From positions 3,423,085-3,487,084 of the forward strand of contig NZ_CP049780.1 in assembly GCF_011193355.1 (NCBI RefSeq): DNA of 64,000 nucleotides, given 5' to 3'. Of this stretch, positions 44,480 through 51,664 are shown piece by piece. Position numbers and translations under genes: made by a program. Below the pieces are notes generated by a model, which worked only from the letters and a program-made list of their open reading frames with translations, did not search any database and had not been told where the DNA came from. This DNA comes from Streptomyces sp. JB150 (GTDB taxonomy: Bacteria > Actinomycetota > Actinomycetes > Streptomycetales > Streptomycetaceae). Within the stretch, counting starts at the first letter, position 1; every line of letters starts with the position of its first letter.

Positions 44480-44821
44480 TCAGGACACCTCCGCCAGCCG
44501 GTCCAGGCGGCGGTACCCCCAGGCGGCGAGAGGAGCGAGCGCCTCGGACAGTTCACGGCCGAACGCGGTGAGCGAGTACACCGTCTTCGGCGGCAGGACG
44601 TCATGCACCTCCCGGTGCACCAGACCGTCCTCCACCATCTCGCGCAGCGCCTGAGTCAGCACCTTCTCGGTGAGGCCCGGCAGCTTCCGGCGCAGTTCGC
44701 CGGGGCGGTGCGGTCCCGACTCCAGCAGCCACAGCAGCGCCGTCTTCCACTTGCCGTCGATCACCGCGATCGCGGCGGTCACCCCGCAGACGTTCACGTC
44801 CCTGGCCCGGCTGCGCGACAT
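44480..44821 (-). CDS. HxlR-family winged-helix regulator, putative redox sensor
   Basis: A 113-residue HxlR protein. The winged helix spans ~20-95 with the family signature VIDGKWKTALLWLLESGPHR, LRRKLPGLTEKVLTQALREM and REVHDVLPPKTVYSLTAFGREL. A single conserved-position Cys near the N-terminus (NVCGVTAA) matches the sensing Cys of YodB/QorR-type members that respond to quinones and electrophiles. It is divergent from an NADPH-dependent reductase, the usual target arrangement. ATG 44821; GTG two codons earlier is possible. Confidence 0.88.
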   Translation of the reverse strand: MSRSRARDVNVCGVTAAIAVIDGKWKTALLWLLESGPHRPGELRRKLPGLTEKVLTQALREMVEDGLVHREVHDVLPPKTVYSLTAFGRELSEALAPLAAWGYRRLDRLAEVS

Positions 44822-44859
44822 CGTCACCCCATTTGTTCGTTTTGTTGGTTTTTCGGTGT

Positions 44860-44889
44860 TTTCACTGTTCGCAGTGGTTTCACTGTTCG
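44860..44889. promoter_or_regulatory. putative HxlR operator in the divergent spacer
   Basis: TTTCACTGTTCG occurs twice (44860-44871 and 44878-44889), 18 bp apart, and the first copy overlaps the inverted repeat CACTGTTCGCAGTG (44863-44876). The surrounding ~100 bp are markedly A/T-rich for this genome. Placement between the divergent HxlR and reductase genes suggests the operator. Confidence 0.55.
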
Positions 44890-44925
44890 GTTCTACCGGT
44901 CTCACAGGACAGCAGGAGCTTTCCC

Positions 44926-45831
44926 ATGTCTACGAACGTCACGGACCCCGCGTCCGCTTCCGTCACCGTCCTCGGCCTGGGCCCGATGGGCCGCGCCCTG
45001 GCCGGCGCCTTCCTGGAGGCGGGCGTACGCACCACCGTCTGGAACCGCACCCCGGGCCGGGACGCCGGCCTGGTGGCGCGCGGGGCGCTGCGGGCCGCGT
45101 CCGCCGAGGAGGCGGTCGCGGCGAGCGGGCTCGTCGTCGTCTGCGTCGTCAACTACGACGCCTCCGACGCGATCCTGCGCTCCGACTCCGTCACCGACGC
45201 CCTCAAGGGCCGTACGGTCGTGAACCTCAGCGCGGACACCCCGGACCGCGCCCGCGACACCGGCGACTGGGCCGCCCGGCACGGCGTCCGCTACCTGGAC
45301 GGCGCGATCATGACCCCGACGCCCACCATCGGCACCCCGGACGCCGTCTTCCTCTACAGCGGCCCCGCGGACCTGTACGCGGAGCACCGGCCCGTCCTGG
45401 ACGTGCTCGGCGGCGCCCACACCCACCTCGGCGAGGACATCGGCCGCGCGGCGGCGTACGACCTCGCACTGCTGGACATCTTCTGGACGGCGATGGGCGG
45501 CTGGGCGCACGCGGTGGCCCTGGCCCGCGCCGAGGGCGTCTCCGCGCGGGAGCTGGCCCCGTTCGCCCAGGGCATCGCCGCGATCCTGCCGCCGCTGTTC
45601 GAGGAGTTCGCCGGCGACGTGGACAGCGGCACGTACTCGGGCGAGCTGAACCCGATCACCTCCGGCGCCTCCACCATGGCGCACATCGTGCACGCCTCCG
45701 AGGCGCACGGCATCGAGGCGAGCGTGATGCGCGCCATCGAGGGACAGGCCCGCCGGGTCATCGGGCTGGGTCACGGCACCGACGGGTTCATGCGGGTCGC
45801 GGAGATGCTGGGGCGCACCCGGCGTCCCTGA
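44926..45831 (+). CDS. NADPH-dependent imine-reductase-like oxidoreductase
   Basis: A 301-residue beta-hydroxyacid-dehydrogenase/IRED-type enzyme. The N-terminal Rossmann motif is VTVLGLGPMGRALAGAFLEA (about 14-33) with Asn-Arg after strand 2 (WNRTPG), indicating NADPH. The C-terminal helical domain has AAAYDLALLDIFW, where imine reductases carry their catalytic Asp/Tyr position. Such enzymes reduce cyclic imines or related carbonyl derivatives. ATG 44926 has GCAGGAG at good spacing. It is divergent from, and probably controlled by, the HxlR regulator. Confidence 0.85.
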   Translation: MSTNVTDPASASVTVLGLGPMGRALAGAFLEAGVRTTVWNRTPGRDAGLVARGALRAASAEEAVAASGLVVVCVVNYDASDAILRSDSVTDALKGRTVVNLSADTPDRARDTGDWAARHGVRYLDGAIMTPTPTIGTPDAVFLYSGPADLYAEHRPVLDVLGGAHTHLGEDIGRAAAYDLALLDIFWTAMGGWAHAVALARAEGVSARELAPFAQGIAAILPPLFEEFAGDVDSGTYSGELNPITSGASTMAHIVHASEAHGIEASVMRAIEGQARRVIGLGHGTDGFMRVAEMLGRTRRP

Positions 45832-45932
45832 GTGCCGGACGGCGGGGGCCGACAAGGGACCGGGGCGGTGCGCGCCCGCCCCGGCCTCAATCGCCTTGCC
45901 ACGCAGGGCAGTCCGCCGATAGCGTCACCGTC

Positions 45933-45989
45933 ATGACTGCCGGGTCGGCCTTGTGCCGTGAGCGAGTCGGGTGCCCGGCCTCTGAGTGA
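45933..45989 (+). CDS. putative 18-residue leader peptide
   Basis: A -10 hexamer TAGCGT (45920-45925) is followed 7 nt later by ATG 45933 opening MTAGSALCRERVGCPASE and a stop at 45987-45989. The promoter geometry is the same as at many leaderless genes in this window. The peptide has two Cys and is followed by a G/C-rich stem-loop (about 46000-46042) and then the reductase-hemerythrin gene, an arrangement that would suit attenuation. No homologue is recalled, so this is inference from layout. Confidence 0.4.
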   Translation: MTAGSALCRERVGCPASE

Positions 45990-46097
45990 GGCCGCCGCGG
46001 GTCCCCCCTGCCCGAGAGGTTCGGAGCAGGTCCAGGGGGCCGCCCCCTTCTCCGTGAACAGACGCGATCAGCGAAAGCCACGGAGTGAGGAAGAGCA

Positions 46098-46967
46098 TTG
46101 CCCGACGCCATCGACGACACCGTCCACACCACCATCCACGACTTCAACCAGCAGATCATCGACGAGTTCCGGGCCAACCGGGGCCGTCTGACCGGCATGT
46201 TCGAGAACGCCCGGCTGCTCCTGCTGACCACCACCGGCGCCCGCTCGGGCCGGCCGCACACCACCCCCGTCGGCTATCTCCCCGACGGCGGCGAGCGCGT
46301 CCTGGTCATCGCCTCGGCGGGCGGCTCGCCCCGCCACCCGGCCTGGTACCACAACCTGCTCGCGCACCCCGAAGTGACCGTCGAGACCGGCGCGTTCACC
46401 TATCAGGCGCAGGCGGTGCCGCTGACCGGCGAGGAGCGCGACGAGGCGTTCGCGCGGGCCGTGGAGAGCGATCCGGGCTGGGCGGAGTACCAGGCGAAGA
46501 CCACCCGGACGATCCCCGTGGTCGCCCTGTACGAGAGCGGGGACGGCGGTCCGGGCACCATCAACGCCGGCTCCCTGAGCGAGGCGATCAAGGTCGTGCA
46601 CGACGCCTTCCGGCAGGAACTGGTCCTGCTGCGGGCGGAGATGAGCGGCGCCGGTTCCGCCCTCGGAGCCCAGCTCCGCGTCAACTGCCTCACCTTCTGC
46701 CACGGGCTGCACAACCACCACACCGGTGAGGACACCGCCCTGTTCCCGTTCCTCGCCGACCGCCACCCCGAGTCCGCCCCCCCGGTGTTCGCGCGGCTGC
46801 GCGAGGAGCACGAGCGGATAGCCGCCCTGGTGGCGGAGTTGCGCCGGACGGTGGACGGGACGGCGACGGACCCGGCGGCCGCCCGCGCGGAGGTCGAGCG
46901 GCTGACCGTCGAGCTGGAAGCCCACCTGGCCTACGAGGAGGAGCAGCTGATCCCGCTGCTCGCCTGA
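46098..46967 (+). CDS. deazaflavin (F420)-dependent reductase fused to a hemerythrin domain
   Basis: A 289-residue two-domain protein. Residues ~1-140 are a Ddn-type nitroreductase/quinone-reductase split barrel (LLLLTTTGARSGRPHTTPVG; GSPRHPAWYHNLLAHPEVTV), which uses F420H2. Residues ~155-289 form a hemerythrin-like four-helix bundle with the diiron ligands expected from HGLHNHHTGEDTALFP, EEHERIAALV and HLAYEEEQLIPLL. Hemerythrin domains bind or sense O2, NO or redox state. The start is TTG 46098, supported by GTGAGGAAGAG; no ATG/GTG fits. A putative leader peptide lies upstream. Confidence 0.85.
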   Translation: MPDAIDDTVHTTIHDFNQQIIDEFRANRGRLTGMFENARLLLLTTTGARSGRPHTTPVGYLPDGGERVLVIASAGGSPRHPAWYHNLLAHPEVTVETGAFTYQAQAVPLTGEERDEAFARAVESDPGWAEYQAKTTRTIPVVALYESGDGGPGTINAGSLSEAIKVVHDAFRQELVLLRAEMSGAGSALGAQLRVNCLTFCHGLHNHHTGEDTALFPFLADRHPESAPPVFARLREEHERIAALVAELRRTVDGTATDPAAARAEVERLTVELEAHLAYEEEQLIPLLA

Positions 46968-46999
46968 ACCGCCGACGGCCCGCGTCAGGGGATGTCTGG

Positions 47000-49108
47000 T
47001 CAGAACGGCAGCGGGCGGCCGTGCACCACCGTCAGCGCGGACACCGCGCGGGTCAGCACCACGTACAGCCGGTGCGGCCCGCGCTCCTCCGCCTCCGCGA
47101 TGGCCGCCGGTTCCACGGCGACGACATGGTCGTACTCCAGGCCCTTGACCAGGGACGCGGGCACCACCGCGACCCGGCCGCCCACCGCGTCCGACGTCTC
47201 GATCCCGGCCCCCGCCAGCGCCTCGCGCAGCCGGGGCACGTCCGCGTCGGCGGCGACCACGCCCACGGACCCCTCGCCGCCGAGCGCGTCGCGTACGGCC
47301 GTGACGACCGCACCGGGCACGTCGTCGGCCGCGCGGACCGTCAGCTCGCCGTCCCGGCGCAGCGAGCGGGGCTCCGGGACGGCCACGTCCAGGCCCCGCA
47401 GCAGCCGGTTGGCGAGCCCCAGCACGGCCGCCGGGACGCGGAACCCGGTGGTCAGCGGGGTGACGACGGCCTCCGGCTTGCCCAGGTGGCGCAGCTGGAC
47501 CGACCAGTCGCGGGCGGCCCACGGGGTGGTGCCCTGGGCCAGGTCGCCGAGGACGGTGAGGGAGCCGTGGACCGAGCGGCGCGCGATGGCGCGGCACTCC
47601 ATGGGGGAGAGGTCCTGCGCCTCGTCGACCACGATGTGGCCGTACCCCTCGGGGCGCTCGATCAGCCCGGCGATCTCGTCGAGCAGGACCAGGTCGGCGG
47701 CCGACCAGCGCGCCGACTTCCAGGAGCGCGGCGGTCGCGGCCACAGCAGCGCCTTGCGCTCATCGGCGTCCAGCAGTCCGCCGGCGGCGCGGGCGAGGGT
47801 GCCGGGGTCGGTGAGCAGCGCGGCGAGCACCTCCTCGGGCCGTGCCACCGGCCAGACGGCGTCCAGCCACGCCCCGAGCGGCCGCGCCCGCTCGATCCGC
47901 CGCGTCCAGGCGGTGGTGCGCGGCCCGGCGCGCCGCTCGGCCCGCGCGCGCAGCACGGCCACCACCCGCGCGCGGACCCGCTCCCGCCCGACGGCGTACG
48001 GCGGCTGCTCGGCGCGTACGTCCGCGACGACCGCCCGCAGTTCGTCGGCGGAGACCCGCCAGCGGTAGGAGCCGTCCGGTACGGCGAGGCCGCCGGCGGA
48101 CGCGTCGTCGGGTGGCGCGGCGTCGGTGCCGGCGTCGGCGTACGCGTCGGGGTTCACGCGGGCGTACAGCGCCCGGCGCAGCACCTCGGCCATCCGGGCG
48201 TCGTGCTTGACGGCGGCGGCCCGGTCGTCGTCGGTCCCGGTGACCGGGTGGCGGGCGATCTCGTCCAGGACGGTGGACTGCCGTACGCCGGTCTCGCCGA
48301 GGGCGGGCAGCACCTCGGCGATATAGCGCAGGAAGGTGCGGTTGGGGCCGAGGATCAGCAGTCCGCCGCGCCGGACGCGCTGCGGGTGGGTGTAGAGCAG
48401 GTAGGCGGCGCGGTGCAGGCCGACGGCGGTCTTGCCGGTGCCGGGGGCACCCTGGACGCACACCGAGGTGGTGAGTCCGGCGCGGACGAGGTCGTCCTGC
48501 TCGGGCTGGATGGTCGCGGCGATGTCCCGCATCGGACCGACGCGGGGGCGTTCGATCTCGCGGGCGACGATCTCGCTCACCCGGTGCCCGCGTACGACGG
48601 CCCCTCCCCCGGCGGCCTGCCCCCCGGCGCCGTCTCCCAGGGGTTCGTCCTCCAGGCCGGTCAGGTCGGCGGAGTCGCCGCGGCTGCCGGGTGCCCAGCC
48701 GAAGCGGCGGCGGACCGCGACGCCCTGCGGGTCGCGGGCGCTCGCCTGGTAGAAGGCGCGCGAGACGGGGGCGCGCCAGTCGACGACGAGGGGCGGGGCG
48801 GTCGGGTGCTCGGTGATCCGCAGGCGGCCGATGTGCAGGGTGCCGTGCGCCGCCTCGGGGGTGAAGTCGAGGCGGCCGAAGAACAGCGGTCCTTCGGGCA
48901 GTTCGCGCAGCTCCTTGGCCTGGCTGCGCAGCCGGAAGCCGAGGACTTCGGCGTCGGCGCCGGAGGCGGAGACGTCCTCACCGGTGACGACCTGCTCCTG
49001 GGCGCCCTCGATCAGGGCGGCGAGGGCGGCGCGGCAGCGGTCGTGGTGGGCGCGTTCGAGGCGGAGTGCGTGCTGGAGGGCGTCCTGGGCGTGGTCGGGT
49101 GACGTCAT
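47000..49108 (-). CDS. HelD-like RNA polymerase-associated helicase
   Basis: A 702-residue UvrD/Rep-type ATPase of the HelD family. An N-terminal coiled coil that probes the RNA polymerase channels (1-75) leads to LPEGPLFFGRLDFTPEAAHG and VVDWRAPVSRAFYQAS, HelD hallmarks. Walker A is QGAPGTGKT (219-227), Walker B is VVDEAQDLSP, and motif III is GDLAQGTT; the C-terminal motif is HRLYVVLTRAVSAL. HelD proteins free RNA polymerase from DNA/RNA; some Streptomyces forms (HelR) displace rifamycins, but the rifamycin-associated element is not seen upstream. ATG 49108 has TAGGCT 7 nt upstream (leaderless). Confidence 0.92.
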   Translation of the reverse strand: MTSPDHAQDALQHALRLERAHHDRCRAALAALIEGAQEQVVTGEDVSASGADAEVLGFRLRSQAKELRELPEGPLFFGRLDFTPEAAHGTLHIGRLRITEHPTAPPLVVDWRAPVSRAFYQASARDPQGVAVRRRFGWAPGSRGDSADLTGLEDEPLGDGAGGQAAGGGAVVRGHRVSEIVAREIERPRVGPMRDIAATIQPEQDDLVRAGLTTSVCVQGAPGTGKTAVGLHRAAYLLYTHPQRVRRGGLLILGPNRTFLRYIAEVLPALGETGVRQSTVLDEIARHPVTGTDDDRAAAVKHDARMAEVLRRALYARVNPDAYADAGTDAAPPDDASAGGLAVPDGSYRWRVSADELRAVVADVRAEQPPYAVGRERVRARVVAVLRARAERRAGPRTTAWTRRIERARPLGAWLDAVWPVARPEEVLAALLTDPGTLARAAGGLLDADERKALLWPRPPRSWKSARWSAADLVLLDEIAGLIERPEGYGHIVVDEAQDLSPMECRAIARRSVHGSLTVLGDLAQGTTPWAARDWSVQLRHLGKPEAVVTPLTTGFRVPAAVLGLANRLLRGLDVAVPEPRSLRRDGELTVRAADDVPGAVVTAVRDALGGEGSVGVVAADADVPRLREALAGAGIETSDAVGGRVAVVPASLVKGLEYDHVVAVEPAAIAEAEERGPHRLYVVLTRAVSALTVVHGRPLPF

Positions 49109-49135
49109 TCCGACGAGCCTAATGGAATGACGTGA
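49100..49135. promoter_or_regulatory. inverted repeat around the helD promoter/start
   Basis: TGACGTCATTCC (49100-49111) and GGAATGACGTGA (49124-49135) form 12-bp arms with one mismatch; the 12-nt spacer contains the -10 hexamer TAGGCT (minus strand), and one arm covers the ATG. Binding by a repressor here would block both polymerase and translation start. Confidence 0.5.
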
Positions 49136-49153
49136 CCGAGTTAAATTATTTAC

Positions 49154-49211
49154 CCAGTCACCGAGTCACCGAGTCACTTGGTCAGCAGGTCAGCGGGTCA
49201 GCGGGGTCACC
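49154..49211. repeat. short degenerate GTCA repeats
   Basis: About seven ~9-nt units (CCGAGTCAC grading into GGTCAGCGG) fill the spacer between helD and tetR and run into the tetR stop codon. They look like slippage-derived simple repeats. Confidence 0.65.
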
Positions 49212-49821
49212 GCCGGGCGAGGTGTGGCAGCCCGGCCGCGAGCAGGTCGTACGCCCGCTCCGCCGCCGCCACCGCCGCCCCGCCCACGTCCGCCGCGCGC
49301 TCCCCCGCCGCCATCCGCCGCCAGTTCTCCTGCGCGAGGATGCGCTGCACGGCGATGATCTGGCCGGCCGCCAGCCGGGCGTCGAGATCGCCGCCGAGGG
49401 CGTCCGCGAGCGCGGCCTCCGAGCGCTCCAGCAGGCCGTGCAGCCGGGCGACCAGGGCCGGGGTGCCGTAGAGCAGGGTGTGGAAGGCCAGGACCTGCGG
49501 TTCGTCGTTCAGTCCGGTCACGGGGTCGCGGCGGTCCAGCGCGGCCAGGAAGTGCCGGCGCAGGGCGGTCAGCGGGGCGAGGTCCGAGCCGGCGACCACC
49601 CGCGCCGCCTCGCCCTCGTGGTCGGCGATCCGGTGCAGGACCAGGTCCTCCTTGGCCGGGAAGTACCGGAACAGCGTCGGCTTGGAGATTTCCGCCGCGG
49701 CGGCGACCTCGGCGACCGACACCGCGTCGAACCCCTTCTCCAGGAACAGCCCGATCGCGAGGTCCGACACCACCTGGTACATCCGCTGCCGCTTGCGCTC
49801 GCGCAGCCCGATCTCTCCCAT
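49207..49821 (-). CDS. TetR-family regulator
   Basis: A 204-residue TetR protein. The N-terminal HTH is VSDLAIGLFLEKGFDAVSVA and EVAAAAEISKPTLFRYFPAK (residues ~18-58), followed by a helical ligand-binding domain ending AYDLLAAGLPHLARR. ATG 49821 has TAGGCT 7 nt upstream (leaderless), and the tetR promoter lies beside the SoxR-like box of the divergent quinone oxidoreductase gene (133 bp between starts). It is the likely local regulator of that gene; ligand unknown. Confidence 0.9.
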   Translation of the reverse strand: MGEIGLRERKRQRMYQVVSDLAIGLFLEKGFDAVSVAEVAAAAEISKPTLFRYFPAKEDLVLHRIADHEGEAARVVAGSDLAPLTALRRHFLAALDRRDPVTGLNDEPQVLAFHTLLYGTPALVARLHGLLERSEAALADALGGDLDARLAAGQIIAVQRILAQENWRRMAAGERAADVGGAAVAAAERAYDLLAAGLPHLARR

Positions 49822-49880
49822 GGCCCCGAGCCTACGGTCGGCCCCTGGCCCCCGGCGCCCGGTCGGCCCGCCGCCGCTCC

Positions 49881-49911
49881 TTGACCTCAAGTCCGCTTGA
49901 GGACCGAGACT
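49881..49911 (+). promoter_or_regulatory. second SoxR-like box and MerR-type promoter
   Basis: CCTCAAG-TCCG-CTTGAGG (49885-49902) matches the SoxR operator core. It lies between -35 TTGACC (49881-49886) and -10-like GAGACT (49906-49911), again with a 19-bp spacer. This mirrors the 6096-6126 promoter base for base in its key elements. It drives the quinone oxidoreductase gene at 49955. Confidence 0.75.
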
Positions 49912-49954
49912 GCGCACGCGGACGAGGATCCCCCGGCAAACGGAGGTGTGAGCG

Positions 49955-50923
49955 GTGCTCACGGCGCAGGTGAAGGAGTTCGGCGGCCCGGAGGTGCTGG
50001 TACCGGTGGAGGTGCCCGACCCCGTCCCCGGACCGGGCGAGGTGCTGATCGAGGTCGCCCGGATCGACACGATCTTCCTGGAGACCCAGCTGCGGGCGGG
50101 GTGGGGCGGCGAGTGGTTCCGCATGGTGCCGCCGTACGTGCCCGGCGGCGGGGTCGCGGGGACCGTGCGGGAGGTGGGGTCCGGGGTCGCGCAGGAGTGG
50201 CGCGGGCGCCGGGTCGCCGCGTTCGTCGACGGCGGCTACGCCGAGCTTGCCGTCGCCCCCGAGGGCGCCCTGACCCCCGTACCGGACGGGCTCGCGCTGC
50301 CGGTGGCGGCGGCCCTGGTCCACGACGGGGTCACGGCGATGGGCCTGCTGGAGCGGACCGCCCTCACGGCCGGCGACCGGGTGCTGATCCTCGGCGCCTC
50401 CGGCGGCATGGGCACCCTCCTCGTCCAGCTCGCCCGCGCCCGCGGCGCCCACGTGGTCGCGGCGGCCCGCGGCGCGGAGAAACTGGCGCTGGTACGGCGG
50501 CTGGGCGCGCACGAGACGGTGGACGTCACCGCCGCCGACTGGCCCGAGCGCGCCCGCGCCGCCCTGGGCGGGGCCGCCGACGTGGTCCTCGACGGCGTCG
50601 GCGGCACCCTCGGCGCCGCCGCGCTCCCCCTGACCGCGCCCGGCGGCCGCTTCTCCGCCCACGGCGCCCCGAGCGGCACTTTCGCCGGCATCGACCCGGA
50701 CGAGGCGGCCCGCCGCGGCATCACCCTCTACGGCATCACCGACGCCCAGTACCCCGAGGCCGAGGTCCGCCGCCTGCGCACCCTCGCCTGCACGGAAGCC
50801 GCCGCCGGCCGCCTCACCCCGGTCATCGGCGAGACCGTCCCCCTCCGGGAAGCGGCCCGCGCCCACGCCCTCATCGAGGGGCGGTCACTGACCGGGAAGG
50901 TGCTGCTGCGCACGGGGTGGTGA
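49955..50923 (+). CDS. MDR-family quinone oxidoreductase, second SoxR-type target
   Basis: A 322-residue zinc-independent medium-chain reductase, paralogous to the enzyme at 6190: the same opening pattern (VPDPVPGPGEVLIEVA), GVAGTVREVG, the NADPH loop ASGGMGTLLVQLARARG and AADVVLDGVGGTLG. It should reduce quinones or enones with NADPH. GTG 49955 follows CGGAGG. Two controls converge on it: a SoxR-like box with MerR spacing and a divergent TetR gene. Its last 39 bp overlap the convergent HAD gene's end. Confidence 0.9.
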   Translation: MLTAQVKEFGGPEVLVPVEVPDPVPGPGEVLIEVARIDTIFLETQLRAGWGGEWFRMVPPYVPGGGVAGTVREVGSGVAQEWRGRRVAAFVDGGYAELAVAPEGALTPVPDGLALPVAAALVHDGVTAMGLLERTALTAGDRVLILGASGGMGTLLVQLARARGAHVVAAARGAEKLALVRRLGAHETVDVTAADWPERARAALGGAADVVLDGVGGTLGAAALPLTAPGGRFSAHGAPSGTFAGIDPDEAARRGITLYGITDAQYPEAEVRRLRTLACTEAAAGRLTPVIGETVPLREAARAHALIEGRSLTGKVLLRTGW

Positions 50924-51664
50924 GGATGGCTTGTTCTCGCGGAGGAGGCGCAGCAGCGGCTCCAGGGAGCCGATGACGTCGCGCGCGCCCGCGTCCGCGA
51001 GGAGGCGGGCCTTGCGGGTGTTGCGGGCGTAGCCGAGGAAGGGGATGCCGGCGCGGCGGGCGGCCTCGTGGTCGGTGGGGCTGTCACCGATCAGCAGGGC
51101 GGTGGCGGGGGCCGCGGTGAGCGCGTTGAGGGCACGGTGGAGGTGGTAGGGGTCCGGTTTGAGGCGGTGCGCGTCGGTGTCGCGGCCGTAGATGTGCGGT
51201 CCGAAGCAGTCGGCCAGACCCCGGCCGGCGAGGTAGGCGCCGATGACGCGCGGGGAGTTGTTGGAGGCGACGGCGAGGCGGGCGCCGAGCGCGGTCCAGG
51301 TGCGGATCAGCGGGTCGGCCCACGCGGTGGGCATCGCGGTGGCGGTGGCCCGCAGTTCCTCCCGGGTCAGCCGTTCCTCCAGCTGTGCCACCACGTCCAG
51401 GCCGAGCCCGGCCCGGTCCACCGCGCGCAGGACCGCGTGCGGGTCGGCGGTGTGCCGTTCCGCCTCGGTCAGCAGCCCGCGCAGGCCGCGCGTCTCCAGC
51501 CAGTCCACCAGCCTCCCGGCCACCTCGGGCGCCGGGTGCCCGGCGAACAGCCGGCAGATCGGTCCGTCGAAGTCCCACAGCACGACCTCGGCGCGGCTCA
51601 CCAGCCGCCGCAGCCGGTCGGTCGGGCCCGCCACCGGTTCGGTCCGCGTCGTATCAGAAGTCAC
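50885..51664 (-). CDS. HAD-superfamily hydrolase
   Basis: A 259-residue HAD phosphatase-like protein. Motif I is VVLWDFDGPICRLF (nucleophile Asp, general acid Asp), motif II is VASNNSPRVI, motif III Lys is in HRLKPDPYH and motif IV is LLIGDSPTDHEAA. A helical cap lies between motifs I and II. Small phosphorylated metabolites are likely substrates. GTG 51664 overlaps the stop codon of the upstream gntR gene (GTGA), with no Shine-Dalgarno of its own, so translation depends on coupling. The extreme C-terminus overlaps the convergent reductase gene. Confidence 0.88.
   Translation of the reverse strand: MTSDTTRTEPVAGPTDRLRRLVSRAEVVLWDFDGPICRLFAGHPAPEVAGRLVDWLETRGLRGLLTEAERHTADPHAVLRAVDRAGLGLDVVAQLEERLTREELRATATAMPTAWADPLIRTWTALGARLAVASNNSPRVIGAYLAGRGLADCFGPHIYGRDTDAHRLKPDPYHLHRALNALTAAPATALLIGDSPTDHEAARRAGIPFLGYARNTRKARLLADAGARDVIGSLEPLLRLLRENKPSSPPRAQQHLPGQ

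Noticed and set aside
44895..45855. Minus-strand frame antisense to the imine-reductase-like gene
   Set aside because: No codon bias or conserved motif; the plus strand gives a clear NADPH-binding enzyme.
46098..46967. Biosynthetic or defence cluster around the 43-54 kb variable region
   Set aside because: The genes are individually regulated redox, acetyltransferase and regulator genes on mixed strands, without shared pathway logic or defence domains.
47000..49154. Rifamycin-associated element upstream of helD
   Set aside because: The 19-bp palindrome GGGGCTTGCGGCAAGCCCC was not found; only an unrelated inverted repeat is there.
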